In this document: positions 37,650 through 49,114 of the stretch, piece by piece | How positions within the stretch are numbered: the stretch's first letter is position 1 | Layout: each line of letters starts with the position of its first letter | NCBI GenBank assembly: GCA_002840835.1 | Contig: PHCQ01000013.1 | Span: forward strand, 41,284 to 105,283 | Direction: 5' to 3' | Origin: Betaproteobacteria bacterium HGW-Betaproteobacteria-16 | GTDB taxonomy: Bacteria; Pseudomonadota; Gammaproteobacteria; Burkholderiales; Burkholderiaceae_C | Length of the DNA: 64,000 nucleotides | The notes under the pieces: generated by a model | The model's input: the letters and a program-made list of their open reading frames with translations, nothing else | The model's database searches: none | Told to the model about the DNA's origin: nothing | Program-made: the position numbers and the translations under genes

Positions 37650-37986
37650 GGCGCCAACTCGAGTCGATCGCAGCGCCGATGTGCGCGCAGGCGGACACCA
37701 CCGGGAACCGGCGGGGCCAGGCGGCAGAGTGGCAGCGGCAAAGTTGTTTCATGGAGGCGCTTGAAAGTCCGATGGGTGCCGCAGGTCACAAGGCAGCGAA
37801 GGGTAGAGCCGCAGGTTCATGACCGGTTCCACAGCACAAGAAAAACGCTTCGATAAGGGTAGCATTTCGCGTACCACGGATAGCAGTACGAAGGTACGAG
37901 CGGGCACCGGGAGGATGCAGTGGTTTGTATATGCCTGGCGCGTGAAGGGAGCAGATTGCTCCGCTTCGGTGCACACCAGGTGTGCA
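37650..37986. other. 337-bp gap between paralogous kinases
   Basis: No credible gene. It should hold the promoter of the downstream kinase (minus strand). An inverted pair CGTACC (37870-37875) / GGTACG (37893-37898), with a further GTACGAAGGTACGA direct repeat, sits in a locally A/T-richer stretch and may be a regulatory site. Confidence 0.45.
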
Positions 37987-40268
<2,282 letters not shown>

Positions 40269-40272
<4 letters not shown>

Positions 40273-40778
40273 GGTCGCACGTCCAGGGACTTGAGCTGCC
40301 AGATGGAGCGCTCGTAGTACACGGAGGTGCGCAGCGCGGCATCGCTGTCGAAGGGATAGATCACGAACAGCGGACCCTTGTCGCGCACGGCCATGGGCTT
40401 GCCGTCCAGCAGACGCGCCACGATGACCTGGTGTGCACTGGCATCGGCCATGGGAATGGTGATGGTGTAGTCGTTGATGGCCGAAGCGCGGATCGAGCCG
40501 CCTTGGGCCTTGACGGCTGCGAGCACATCCGCCAGCAGCGGGCCGGTGAATTGCACAGGCCGATCAAACCACGGCGTGCGCGTGGTGAAGCTGTGCTGTG
40601 GCAACGCTTCAAGCATATTCATGTCGAACCGCGCCACCTCACCGGCGTTCTTGACGCCAATGGCCCCCGAGAGGGTCAGAACGGTTCGTCCGGTGGGGGT
40701 GTCCAGCGCGAACGAAGTGCCACAAAGCAGGGCAGACAGGGTGAGCGCTGCGGCGAGGATTGATTGGCGGATCGTCAT
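40269..40778 (-). CDS. exported molybdopterin-oxidoreductase-like domain protein coupled to kinase
   Basis: 169 aa from ATG 40778. Signal peptide of about 27 residues (SILAAALTLSALLCGTSFAL). The mature part (TVLTLSGAIGVKN, FDMNMLEALPQHSFTTRTPW, FTGPLLADVLAAV, RLLDGKPMAVRDKGPLFVIYPFD) resembles the small stand-alone form of the sulfite-oxidase/YedY Mo-cofactor fold. The usual Cys ligand for molybdenum is not seen, so it probably lacks the cofactor and may bind a ligand. It overlaps the hybrid kinase by 4 bp, which suggests a periplasmic accessory sensor. Confidence 0.75.
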
Positions 40779-40856
40779 GGTGGTCAAGCGGGTTTGAAGG
40801 CCCCAGGGTCAGTACGTCGCGGCCAAAGTCAGCGGCCTGCCTCATCGCCGTCCCGG

Positions 40857-40936
40857 GCACCCGTGGAACCGGCCTTGCCGGGCCACCGGGTGCGCCCCTT
40901 TTGGTGGGTGACGCCAAAGGCGGCGTGGAGTGGCAT
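40857..40936. repeat. REP-like element after cheB
   Basis: Contains GGAACCGGCCTTGCCGGGCC, the same hairpin core as at 14271, 14401 and 48989, followed by a diverged arm. It fills the gap between the cheB coding end and the small exported protein's start. Confidence 0.65.
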
Positions 40937-40955
40937 TCCGTCTTGCGCGAAAGGG

Positions 40956-42059
40956 TCAAATCCTGTGCCGCACGGCCGACGGGTTGCTCGCCAGGCGGTT
41001 CAGCAACGCCGGCGCGATCTGATGCAGCGGCAGCACCTCATGGGCGGCACCGTACTGGATGGCCATTCGCGGCATGCCGAACACCACGCAGGTGGCTTCG
41101 TCCTGCACGTAGTTGTAGCTGCCTGCGTCTTTCATCTCGCGCATGGCCTGTGCGCCATCGGCGCCCATGCCGGTGAGCATGATGCCCAGCGCGTTCGGGC
41201 CCAGCACGCGGGCGGCCGACTTGAACAGCACCTCCACCGATGGTCGATGGCGGTTGACTGGTTCGCTGTCTTCCACCACGGCCACGTAGTTGGAGCCACT
41301 GCGGTCGATGCGCAGGTGGCGTCCGCCGGGGGCAATGTAGGCATGACCGGGCAGGATGCGCTGGCCATCCTGTGCCTCGGCCACGCGGATCTTGCACAGC
41401 CCGTTCAGACGCGCCGCGAAACTGGTGGTGAAACCCGGCGGCATGTGCTGGGTGATCACGATGGCGGGCGCGTCGGGCGGCATGGGCACCAGCACTTCGC
41501 GAATGGCCTCGGTGCCGCCGGTGGATGAGCCGATGCAGATGATCTTTTCGGTCGACATGCGCGGCAGTGGCGCACGGACCGGCTCGGCGTTTCCACCGCC
41601 GCTGTGGCTGGTCTGGGTGCTGACTTGGCTGGAAGAGGGTGCCGCCAGCCGCCGCACGTGGGCGGCCGCAGCCACACGGATCTTGTCAACGATATCGCCA
41701 GCAAGCTCGTTCAGACCACTGCTCACGCCAATGCGGGGCTTGGCCACAAAATCCACCGCACCCATCTCCAGCGCGCGCAGTGTGATGTCGGCACCCTGTT
41801 CGGTCAGCGTGGAAACCATCACCACCGGCATGGGTCGCAGTCGCATGAGGCGGGAGAGAAACTCCAGCCCGTCCATGCGCGGCATTTCCACATCCAGCGT
41901 GATCACGTCCGGGTTGAGTTCGCGGATCATCTCGCGAGCCACCAGTGGGTCGGCGGCCGCGCCCACGCACTGCATGTCGTGCTGGCGGTTGATGATCTCG
42001 GTGAGCAGACTGCGCACCAGCGCGGAATCGTCCACCACCACCACACGAATCTTGGCCAT
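40956..42059 (-). CDS. cheB: CheB protein-glutamate methylesterase/deamidase
   Basis: 367 aa. N-terminal receiver ([13 protein letters not shown], Asp in [14 protein letters not shown] in VAKPRIG) and C-terminal methylesterase with the catalytic Ser in [11 protein letters not shown], His in [17 protein letters not shown] and Asp in [12 protein letters not shown]. It removes methyl groups from chemoreceptors when phosphorylated by CheA. A Ser/Gln/Gly-rich linker (about 150-180) joins the domains. Last gene of the che cluster on this strand, 18 bp after cheD. Confidence 0.97.
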   Translation of the reverse strand: MAKIRVVVVDDSALVRSLLTEIINRQHDMQCVGAAADPLVAREMIRELNPDVITLDVEMPRMDGLEFLSRLMRLRPMPVVMVSTLTEQGADITLRALEMGAVDFVAKPRIGVSSGLNELAGDIVDKIRVAAAAHVRRLAAPSSSQVSTQTSHSGGGNAEPVRAPLPRMSTEKIICIGSSTGGTEAIREVLVPMPPDAPAIVITQHMPPGFTTSFAARLNGLCKIRVAEAQDGQRILPGHAYIAPGGRHLRIDRSGSNYVAVVEDSEPVNRHRPSVEVLFKSAARVLGPNALGIMLTGMGADGAQAMREMKDAGSYNYVQDEATCVVFGMPRMAIQYGAAHEVLPLHQIAPALLNRLASNPSAVRHRI

Positions 42060-42077
42060 TGTTTTGTCTCCCTCGAT

Positions 42078-42764
42078 TTAGAACAGGTCCACGGAACCAC
42101 CCGATGTGGACTTGGCCACGGTGACGGCGCTGCCCTTGCGTTCCTGTGTTTCCAGCGTTTCCGGGTGCGAATGCGCCAGCCGTTTGCACATGGCCTTGCC
42201 CGTGGCCGGGAAGTAACACACCTTGCGTGGGTGGATGTCGAGCACGTCCTTGGAAATGATGGCGATGCGCTCGGTCTGCAGGTAGTCCAGCACGAACTGG
42301 GTGTTTCGCTCACCCACGTTCATGGTGGTGAAGGTGTGCATCACCTGGCCACCACCGAACACCTTGGCCTGCATGTGCTCGCGGCGCGCGCCGAGCTTCA
42401 TCATCTCGTTGATCAGCAGTTCCATCGCATAGGAGCCGTAGCGCCCGGAGGTGTCGCCACCGCCTTCAGGCAGCATGAAGTGGTTCATGCCACCCACGCG
42501 CACACGTGGGTCCCAGATGCAGGCGGCGATGCACGAGCCCAGCACCGTCATGATCAGCATGTCGTCTGTGGTGACGAAATATTCGCCCGGCAGCACCTTG
42601 ACCGCGTCGTGGTGGAAGTGGTGGTCGTGGTAAAAAAACGAGGCTTCACCCGGTTTCGGGGCGCGTGATTTCAAGATGTCCAGCCGCGTTGTTCGCGCAG
42701 CCATGGGCATGCTGCTGCCCATGCGGTGGCTGGCCAGGGCGGAGGCCGACTCAAACGCGCTCAT
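42078..42764 (-). CDS. cheD: CheD chemoreceptor glutamine deamidase
   Basis: 228 aa from ATG 42764, overlapping the cheR end by 14 bp; an upstream frame is open but inside cheR. The catalytic Cys is in TVLGSCIAACIWDP and the His in GGMNHFMLPE; the Thr lies in the conserved C-terminal part. It deamidates receptor glutamines. The last residues GGSVDLF closely match the C-terminus GSIELF of the CheZ-like protein at 46424-46894, which suggests a shared docking target. Confidence 0.95.
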   Translation of the reverse strand: MSAFESASALASHRMGSSMPMAARTTRLDILKSRAPKPGEASFFYHDHHFHHDAVKVLPGEYFVTTDDMLIMTVLGSCIAACIWDPRVRVGGMNHFMLPEGGGDTSGRYGSYAMELLINEMMKLGARREHMQAKVFGGGQVMHTFTTMNVGERNTQFVLDYLQTERIAIISKDVLDIHPRKVCYFPATGKAMCKRLAHSHPETLETQERKGSAVTVAKSTSGGSVDLF

Positions 42765-43692
42765 AGACGGTCTTTCCGCGCAGAACAAACAGGTTGCGCG
42801 CGTCGCTGAAGTTCTCCGCGTGACCCACGAAGAGCATGCCGCCGGGTTTCATCACCCGGTGGATGCGCTCCAGCACCTGACGCTGGGTGGCCGCATCGAA
42901 GTAAATCATCACGTTGCGGCAGAACACCACATCAAACGGCTCGCGGAACGGCAGTTCCTGGATCAGGTTGACCGTAAGGAATTTCATGTGCTTTTGCAGC
43001 TCGGGCTTGACCCGCATGAAACCGGCGTTGGCGCCTTTGCCGCGCATGAAGTGGCGCTGCAGCTGTTCCTGCGATAGGCCCTTGACGCCTTCGCTCTTGT
43101 AGACACCGCGCGCAGCCGTGGCCAGCACCTTGGTGTCGATGTCGCTGTTGACGATCTGAAAGGTGCCGCTGGCACCGAGCGCCTCGGTGGCGGTGATGGC
43201 GATGGAATAGGGCTCTTCGCCGGTGGATGCGGCCGAGCACCAGATGCGCCAGGACTGCGTGCGCTTTGCCGCCATCAGTTCCGACAGGATGCTGAAGTGG
43301 TGCTGTTCGCGGAAGAAGGCAGTGAGGTTGGTGGTCAGCGCGTTGATGAACTCCTGCCACTCGGCACCGTCGTGCTGTTCCAGCCAGTCGAGATAGGTCT
43401 TGAAGCTGGCGTGACCGGTCTCGCGCAGCCGGCGCGACACGCGGCTGTACACCATGGCGTGCTTGCCGTCATGCAGGCTGATGCCCGCCTTTTTGTAGAT
43501 CAGCGCCTTGATGCGCGAGAAGTCGGCATCGCTCCAGACGAACTCACGGCCTTCCACCAGCGGACCGTCTTCCGCCAGGGCTTGTCTGGCTGCCACGATG
43601 GGCGCGCGCCGGGGTGAGGAAGTCTGCTGCAGCATCGAAGGATCCTGTCTGTTGTGAAGGCTGGCTGGAACGGATGCAACTGTTGCTGGCAT
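42751..43692 (-). CDS. cheR: CheR chemotaxis protein methyltransferase
   Basis: 313 aa from ATG 43692; ATG 43635 with AGGATCC just upstream is an equally good start and would remove a weakly conserved N-terminus. It has the CheR N-terminal helical domain (FSRIKALIYKKAGISLHDGKHAMVYSRV in pieces), then the SAM-binding domain with WCSAASTGEEPYSIAI and FDVVFCRNVMIYFD and the closing LFVGHAENF. It methylates glutamates in chemoreceptors. The cheA stop lies 21 bp upstream; cheW and an MCP gene, often found here, are absent. Confidence 0.96.
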   Translation of the reverse strand: MPATVASVPASLHNRQDPSMLQQTSSPRRAPIVAARQALAEDGPLVEGREFVWSDADFSRIKALIYKKAGISLHDGKHAMVYSRVSRRLRETGHASFKTYLDWLEQHDGAEWQEFINALTTNLTAFFREQHHFSILSELMAAKRTQSWRIWCSAASTGEEPYSIAITATEALGASGTFQIVNSDIDTKVLATAARGVYKSEGVKGLSQEQLQRHFMRGKGANAGFMRVKPELQKHMKFLTVNLIQELPFREPFDVVFCRNVMIYFDAATQRQVLERIHRVMKPGGMLFVGHAENFSDARNLFVLRGKTVYERV

Positions 43693-43713
43693 CGTGGTGG
43701 CTTGCCTTGACCA

Positions 43714-45864
43714 TCAATGTCTTGAGCGGCGGATCAGACCCGAGGTATCGAGGATGAGTGCCACCTTTCCGTCGCCCAGGATCGTGGCGCCGGAGACATT
43801 GGGGACCTTGCGGTAGTTCGACTCGAGGTTCTTGATGACCACCTGTTGCTGGCCCAGCAGCTCGTCGACCATCAGCGCCACGCGGGAGCCGTCTGCCTCG
43901 ACCACGACCATGATCGGGCTGGTGCCGTTGAATTCGAAGCGAGGCACCTGGAACACGCGCTCCAACTCGATCACCGGCATGTATTCGTCGCGCACCTTCA
44001 CCACCTGGGCCCCTTGTGCCACGGTGTTGATGTCGCTCGGCTTGATCTGGAACGACTCGATCACGCTGGCCAGCGGGAGGATGTAGACCTCTTCGCTTAC
44101 GCGCACCGACATGCCGTCCATGATGGCCAGGGTGAGTGGCAGGCGCACCTTCACGCTCATGCCGAAACCTTCGGAAGAGTCGATCTCGACTGTGCCATTG
44201 AGCGCGGTGATGTTCTTCTTCACCACGTCCATGCCCACGCCACGGCCGGACACGTCGGTGACCTCGGCGGCGGTGGAGAAGCCGGGTGCGAAGATCAGGT
44301 TCCAGACCTCGTTGTCGCTCATGCTGTCGGGTGCGTCGATGCCTTTTTCGCGCGCCTTGCTCAGCAACTTCTCGCGTGACAGGCCCTTGCCGTCGTCGCG
44401 CACCTCGATGAGGATGCTGCCACCCTGGTGGCTGGCCGAGAGTGTGATGGTGCCGTGATCCGACTTGCCGCGTGCGCGGCGGTCTTCGGGCATTTCAATG
44501 CCATGGTCGGCGCTGTTGCGGATCAGGTGGGTCAGCGGGTCGGTGATCTTTTCGATCAGGCCCTTGTCCAGCTCGGTGGATTCACCGTGCGTGATGAGTT
44601 CGACCTTCTTGCCCAACTTGGCAGTCAGGTCGCGCAGCATGCGCGGGAAGCGGTTGAACACCACCGACATCGGAATCATGCGGATCGACATCACCGCTTC
44701 CTGCAGGTCGCGGGTGTTGCGGTCCAGATCGGCCAGGTCGGCCAGCAGCGGCTGGTTGGCGCCGTTGTCGAGCGCGCGGCTTTTCTGGGCCAGCATGGCC
44801 TGGGTGATCACGAGTTCGCCCACCAGGTTGATGAGCTGGTCGACCTTGCTCACCGACACGCGCAAGGTGCTCGATTCCAGCTGAGCTGGCGGAGCCACGG
44901 CACGTGCCTCCGCCTTGGCAGCGGCGGGCTTGGCCGCTTCGCTGGCTGCAACATGGGCAGGGGCGACCGCGGCTGTAGGTGCACCAGCGGCAGGCACGCC
45001 TGGCGCGCCGTCAAAGAAGCCGAAATCCTTGCCTTCCTGGGCCGCCACCACTGGCTCGGCGGCAGGGGCATCGGTGCCGGCAGGCGCACTGGCATCCACG
45101 ATACGGATCTGTTCGCGACTCACATGGAAGGTGAACAGGTCCAGCAGGTCGGTGTCTGTGGCGGTGGTCTGCGCACGGAAGACGCGCTTGTCGGTCTGGT
45201 CGCAGGGCAAGGTCTCGATCGTGCCCAGGCCGGGAATGTCGCGGAACAACTCGGCGATGCCGTCGGCCTGTGACAGGTTGTCCACCGGGCCAATATGGAT
45301 TTCCAGCTGGCGGGCCGAGCTGGCGGACTTTGCGGCCGCCACCGGGGCGGGAGCAGGCGCAGCAACGGGAGCCGGTGCAGGTGCACTCACCGGCGCTGTG
45401 GCCAGCGTGGTGGGCTGGAGCACTTCCACTTCATCAGAGGGGCCGCCGTTGGCCAGGGCGCTGATCCGGCTGACCAGATCGTGTGTGGCGGGTGTCTGCA
45501 CGTCGCGGCCCTGGTGGCGGGCCAGCAGCAGACGCAGCGCATCCGACGATTCCAGCAGCACATCAACCATGGCGGCGGTGGGTTGCAGTTCGTGGCGGCG
45601 CAGCTTGTCCAGCAGCGACTCCATCTGGTGTGTCAGCTCGGCCACGTCGGCAAAGCCGAAGGTGGCGGCACCACCCTTGATGGAGTGTGCGCAGCGGAAG
45701 ATCGCGTTGAGTTCTTCGTCGTCGGCCTTTTCCAGGTCGAGCTGGAGCAGCATCTGCTCCATCTGGTCCAGGTTCTCACCCGCCTCTTCAAAGAAGATCT
45801 GGTAGAACTGTGTCAGGTCAAAGTCATCGCCAGCGGCCTGACCTTCGTTCATCATTTCACCCAT
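43714..45864 (-). CDS. cheA: CheA chemotaxis histidine kinase
   Basis: 716 aa from ATG 45864 with AAGGAG upstream (a TTG upstream is rejected). HPt domain with H60 in CAHSIKGGAATFGF; an Ala/Pro-rich linker and a P2-like domain (about 185-265); P3 dimerisation; P4 kinase with HLIRNSADHGIE, DDGKGLS and DVSGRGVGMDVVKKNI; and the CheW-like P5 domain to the end. It phosphorylates CheY and CheB. The gap to cheY holds a repeat, so the two may not be strictly coupled. Confidence 0.97.
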   Translation of the reverse strand: MGEMMNEGQAAGDDFDLTQFYQIFFEEAGENLDQMEQMLLQLDLEKADDEELNAIFRCAHSIKGGAATFGFADVAELTHQMESLLDKLRRHELQPTAAMVDVLLESSDALRLLLARHQGRDVQTPATHDLVSRISALANGGPSDEVEVLQPTTLATAPVSAPAPAPVAAPAPAPVAAAKSASSARQLEIHIGPVDNLSQADGIAELFRDIPGLGTIETLPCDQTDKRVFRAQTTATDTDLLDLFTFHVSREQIRIVDASAPAGTDAPAAEPVVAAQEGKDFGFFDGAPGVPAAGAPTAAVAPAHVAASEAAKPAAAKAEARAVAPPAQLESSTLRVSVSKVDQLINLVGELVITQAMLAQKSRALDNGANQPLLADLADLDRNTRDLQEAVMSIRMIPMSVVFNRFPRMLRDLTAKLGKKVELITHGESTELDKGLIEKITDPLTHLIRNSADHGIEMPEDRRARGKSDHGTITLSASHQGGSILIEVRDDGKGLSREKLLSKAREKGIDAPDSMSDNEVWNLIFAPGFSTAAEVTDVSGRGVGMDVVKKNITALNGTVEIDSSEGFGMSVKVRLPLTLAIMDGMSVRVSEEVYILPLASVIESFQIKPSDINTVAQGAQVVKVRDEYMPVIELERVFQVPRFEFNGTSPIMVVVEADGSRVALMVDELLGQQQVVIKNLESNYRKVPNVSGATILGDGKVALILDTSGLIRRSRH

Positions 45865-45915
45865 GGTGAAGCTCCTTGGCTGCAATGCAGAGATGCGTGT
45901 ATGAGGTGTATTCGT

Positions 45916-45999
45916 CCAGGGACACCGAGGATCCGGCTCTGCCGGTCCCAGGGTGTCGCCCCCCTTCCAGGGGGGTGGCGCCGAAGGCGACGCGGGGGG
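45916..45999. repeat. GC-rich repeat between cheY and cheA
   Basis: Contains GGATCCGGCTCTGCCGGTCCC, a variant of the hairpin core, then CCTTCCAGGGGGG and a final GACGCGGGGGG that directly abuts the cheY stop codon (minus strand). Orientation relative to the upstream gene is the same as for the other repeats. Confidence 0.75.
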
Positions 46000-46362
46000 T
46001 CATCTGATAACCTTTTGAATCACTTCGATCAGACGGTTGGGATCGAAGGGCTTGACCAGCCAGCCGGTGGCCCCGGCGCTGCGGCCGGCCTGCTTCATCT
46101 GGTCGCTGGATTCGGTGGTCAGGATCAGGATCGGTGTGACCTTGAATTTGGGGTGATCGCGCAGCTTGCGCGTCAGGCCCAGGCCGTCCAGCCGGGGCAT
46201 GTTCTGGTCGGTGAGCACCAGATCGATCGTGTGGGTCTGGGCCTTCTCGAAGGCGTCCTGCCCGTCTACCGCTTCCACCACGTGAAAACCTGCGCCCGTG
46301 AGTGTGAAGGAGACCATTTTTCGCATGGAAGCCGAGTCGTCTACGGCAAGAATCGATAGCAT
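46000..46362 (-). CDS. cheY: CheY-type receiver protein
   Basis: 120 aa, receiver only: LAVDDSASMRKMV, phosphoacceptor Asp52 in VLTDQNMPRLDG, Thr in LILTTESS and Lys in GWLVKPFDP. In this order and beside cheA it should be the CheY of this system, or an accessory phosphate sink. It carries the hydrophobic alpha4-beta5-alpha5 surface sequence SAGATGWLVKPF rather than the E. coli one. CheZ-like dephosphorylation by the neighbouring gene is plausible. Confidence 0.92.
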   Translation of the reverse strand: MLSILAVDDSASMRKMVSFTLTGAGFHVVEAVDGQDAFEKAQTHTIDLVLTDQNMPRLDGLGLTRKLRDHPKFKVTPILILTTESSDQMKQAGRSAGATGWLVKPFDPNRLIEVIQKVIR

Positions 46363-46423
46363 GGAGCACTCCGTGTTTCGAACAAATATCGACAGAATCT
46401 GGGGGGACTTGAACGGTTCTGGG

Positions 46424-46894
46424 TCAAAACAGTTCGATGGAGCCGGCGTCCATCTCGTTTTGGGCCACAGGACTGGGCCGATCGGGCATGGGGTTCAGGC
46501 TGGCCATCGGAATTTCGTCTTCCTCGGGCTCCATGACCTCTTCGGCCAGGCGCCAGGCGCAGCCTTCCAGCACCTTACCGGTGTGTCCCAGCAGCTGGGT
46601 GGCCATGTCGTGAAACTGCAATTCCGTCACGGCCTGGTGCAATTTCAGGCGGATCTGGCTGACATCGTCGTTCTGATCCATGGCCAAATGACCCAAGGCC
46701 TTTTCCGCTGCACCAAAGCGGTCCAGCAGATTGGCGGTGGCGTGATCCAGCAGGCCCTCAAGCCGATTCAGGTCGGTCATGGCCATGAACAGGGCGTCTT
46801 GCAGGTCAGCCACCATGCTCACGGGCAGGCTGACGGACGGCAAGGTCTGCGGCATCGGTGACGGGTCCATGGTGTGCTGAAGTGGTTCGGTCAT
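46424..46894 (-). CDS. CheZ-like chemotaxis phosphatase (putative)
   Basis: 156 aa from ATG 46894. All-helical, acidic, with a conserved central segment LHQAVTELQFHDMATQLLGH. The D-M-A-T-Q run matches the D-x-x-x-Q catalytic arrangement of E. coli CheZ (Asp143, Gln147). The C-terminus ends DAGSIELF after a Pro-rich linker, which mimics CheZ's tethered CheY-binding tail. It starts the che cluster, 61 bp before cheY. Classical CheZ is longer (about 210 aa), so this is a diverged or short form; the identification is inferred from motif and context. Confidence 0.65.
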   Translation of the reverse strand: MTEPLQHTMDPSPMPQTLPSVSLPVSMVADLQDALFMAMTDLNRLEGLLDHATANLLDRFGAAEKALGHLAMDQNDDVSQIRLKLHQAVTELQFHDMATQLLGHTGKVLEGCAWRLAEEVMEPEEDEIPMASLNPMPDRPSPVAQNEMDAGSIELF

Positions 46895-47042
46895 TGGGGT
46901 GGGCAGTACAATTTTCTGCAACTGGTTGTTGCTGTATCGGCAGATAACCGGCCAAATTCAACGGCATCTCTGCGCATAACTGCACGTCGACGCAGCTGAG
47001 TGCGTTCTGCGGCGGTCCATTCATCCTCCCAATACCACCGGC

Positions 47043-48182
47043 ATGAGCGAGACAAGCGACAAACCGACCGTCCGCATCCTCCATCTGGAAGACTCCCGGG
47101 TAGACCACGCTCTCGTGAAATTCGCCTTGCAGCGCAGCCAGTTGAACTGCGAGCTCGCGTTGGTGGACACGATGGACGACTTGCTGAGGGAACTGGCCAC
47201 AGGCAACTACGACATCGTGCTGGCCGATTACCACCTGCCCGGCTTCACCGGACTGGATGCCTGGGACCGCGCGCGTGAGACGGGCAGCGACCTGCCTTTC
47301 GTGATCCTCTCTGGCGCCATCGGCGAAGCGGCGGCGGTGGAGGCCATGCACCGGGGGGTGAGTGATTACTTGCTGAAAGACAGCATGCACCGGCTCTCGC
47401 ATGTGATCGAGCGCGCCCTGGAAGTGAGCCAGACCCGGCGCGCCAAGGCGCAGGCCGATGCCGAGCTGGCCGACTCCCGACAGCGGCTGGCCGAGCTGGC
47501 CGAACACCTGCATGCGTCCATCGAGCAGGAGCGGGCCGACATTGCCCGGGAAATCCACGACGACATTGGCGGCGCGTTGGCCGCGGTGAAACTCGACCTG
47601 GCCTGGGTGGGGCGCCGCGCCCGCGATGAAGACACCCTCAGCCACGTGAACACCGCCATGGAAATGCTGCAGCACGCCCTGGGGGCGAGCCAGCGCATCA
47701 TGATGAACCTGCGCCCGCCCATTCTTGATCAGGGGCTGGTGGCGGCGGTGCAGTGGCTGGCCTCGAGCTTTGAGCGCCGCACCGGCCTGCGCGTGGTGGT
47801 GCGTCGGTCGTCTGAATACATCGACGTGCCCCGCGCCGTGCAACTGGTGGCCTACCGCACCGCCCAGGAAGGGCTCACCAACATCAGCAAGCACGCACAG
47901 GCCAGCCATGTGGACATCGACCTGAGCGACCGCGAGGGTGTGCTCACCCTCGAAGTCACCGACAACGGCCGCGGCATGGGCCCGGACGCCCTGCGCAAGG
48001 CCAAGTCGTTCGGCTTGCTGGGGTTGAGGGAGCGCGCAGCCAAAGTGGGCGGCTGGCTCGATGTGAGCTCTTCCCCCAGCGGAACGGCGCTGATTCTTTC
48101 GGTTCCCCTGTCTTCAGATGCCCTGCCGGGCGATACCGATCACAACTTACAGGAGCCTCATGATCAAAGTGATTTTGTGTGA
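47043..48182 (+). CDS. histidine kinase with N-terminal receiver (HisKA_3 type)
   Basis: 379 aa. N-terminal receiver about 10-130 (ILHLEDSRVDHALV, Asp in IVLADYHLPGFTG, K in YLLKDS), then a coiled coil, and the HisKA_3 dimerisation helix with the phospho-His in AREIHDDIGGALAAVKLD. The ATPase has TAQEGLTNISKHA, DNGRGMGP and GLLGLRERAAKVGG, the NarX/DesK-type arrangement. It is cytoplasmic with no membrane segment. The LuxR-type regulator starts inside its last codons (23-bp overlap), so this is a coupled pair, and the N-terminal receiver allows input from another phosphorelay. Confidence 0.93.
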   Translation: MSETSDKPTVRILHLEDSRVDHALVKFALQRSQLNCELALVDTMDDLLRELATGNYDIVLADYHLPGFTGLDAWDRARETGSDLPFVILSGAIGEAAAVEAMHRGVSDYLLKDSMHRLSHVIERALEVSQTRRAKAQADAELADSRQRLAELAEHLHASIEQERADIAREIHDDIGGALAAVKLDLAWVGRRARDEDTLSHVNTAMEMLQHALGASQRIMMNLRPPILDQGLVAAVQWLASSFERRTGLRVVVRRSSEYIDVPRAVQLVAYRTAQEGLTNISKHAQASHVDIDLSDREGVLTLEVTDNGRGMGPDALRKAKSFGLLGLRERAAKVGGWLDVSSSPSGTALILSVPLSSDALPGDTDHNLQEPHDQSDFV

Positions 48183-48789
48183 CGACCATGCGGTGGTGCG
48201 TCGCGGCATCCGCGACACCATCTCTGAAGCCGTGGACATCCAGGTGATTGGCGAGGCGGGTAGCTATCCTGAACTGCGCGAGCAGATGCGCAAGAACCCC
48301 TGCGACGTGCTGGTGCTGGACCTGAACATGCCCGGGCGCGGTGGCCTGGAAGTGCTGGCTGCATTGAAGGAAGAGGGGTCCACCGTGAAGACGCTGGTGG
48401 TGTCGATGTACCCCGAAGACCAATACGCCATCCGCTGTCTGCGCGCAGGCGCCCGGGGCTACCTGAACAAGGCGGGCGAACCGGCCGAATTGGTGGCGGC
48501 CATCCGCACCGTGCAGCAGGGCCGCAAGTACGTCACGGCCGAAGTGGCGCAGATGCTGGTGGACACCCTGAACAAGCCGGAAGACGAAGAGCTGCACGCC
48601 AGCCTGTCCGAGCGCGAACTGCAGACTCTGCAGAAGATCGCCACCGGCAAGAAGCTCTCTGAAATTGCAGAAGAACTGATGCTCAGCCCAAAAACCGTCA
48701 GTGTGTACCGCGCCCGCGTGCTGGAAAAACTGCACCTGGCGAACAATGCGGAACTGACGGTTTATGCGATCCGCAACGGAATCGTTTAA
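48160..48789 (+). CDS. NarL/LuxR-type response regulator
   Basis: 209 aa from ATG 48160 with AGGAG 4 bp upstream, inside the kinase end. Receiver with ILCDDHAVVRRG, Asp54 in VLVLDLNMPGRGG and Lys in GYLNKAGEP. LuxR helix-turn-helix about 145-205 (LSERELQTLQKIATGKKLSEIAEELMLSPKTVSVYRARVLEKL in pieces). It is the DNA-binding output of the preceding kinase. Divergence from the CheZ-like gene, 149 bp apart, may link it to chemotaxis or motility. Confidence 0.95.
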   Translation: MIKVILCDDHAVVRRGIRDTISEAVDIQVIGEAGSYPELREQMRKNPCDVLVLDLNMPGRGGLEVLAALKEEGSTVKTLVVSMYPEDQYAIRCLRAGARGYLNKAGEPAELVAAIRTVQQGRKYVTAEVAQMLVDTLNKPEDEELHASLSERELQTLQKIATGKKLSEIAEELMLSPKTVSVYRARVLEKLHLANNAELTVYAIRNGIV

Positions 48790-48790
48790 A

Positions 48791-49087
48791 AACACCCCCC
48801 TGCGCCGCTGACGCGGCTTCCCCCCTCCGTTGCGCGCCTGAAGGCGCTTCGGGGGGGACGGCATCTCGGGCCGGCGAAGCCGGACCCTTGATGCCCCTGG
48901 ATTGGGCGCTGCTTAGCGGGTTGCGCGTGAGGTCGAGCGGACCTGAACTGCTCCGTCAACGAAGGGAAGCAATGCCAGGGCACCCGTGGAACCGGCTTCG
49001 CCGGGCCACAGGGTGCGTCCCCCCTCGAAGCGCCTTCAGGCGCGCAACGGAGGGGGGAAGCCGCGTCAGCGGCGCAGGGGGGGTGTT
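48791..49087. repeat. long inverted repeat of REP-type arms
   Basis: The left arm (48791-48858), starting AACACCCCCC TGCGCCGCTG, recurs as an almost perfect reverse complement at 49017-49087. The two arms enclose about 160 bp that contain the core GGAACCGGCTTCGCCGGGCC at 48989. It begins 2 bp after the LuxR-type stop codon and ends about 28 bp before the MFS start. It could fold into a long stem in RNA. Confidence 0.9.
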
Positions 49088-49114
49088 GTGCAGCATCTGC
49101 TCAATAATCAGGCG

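Noticed and set aside
48791..49087. Inverted arms considered as ends of a transposon or insertion sequence
   Set aside because: The 160 bp between them cannot encode a transposase and the arms match the other stand-alone repeats.
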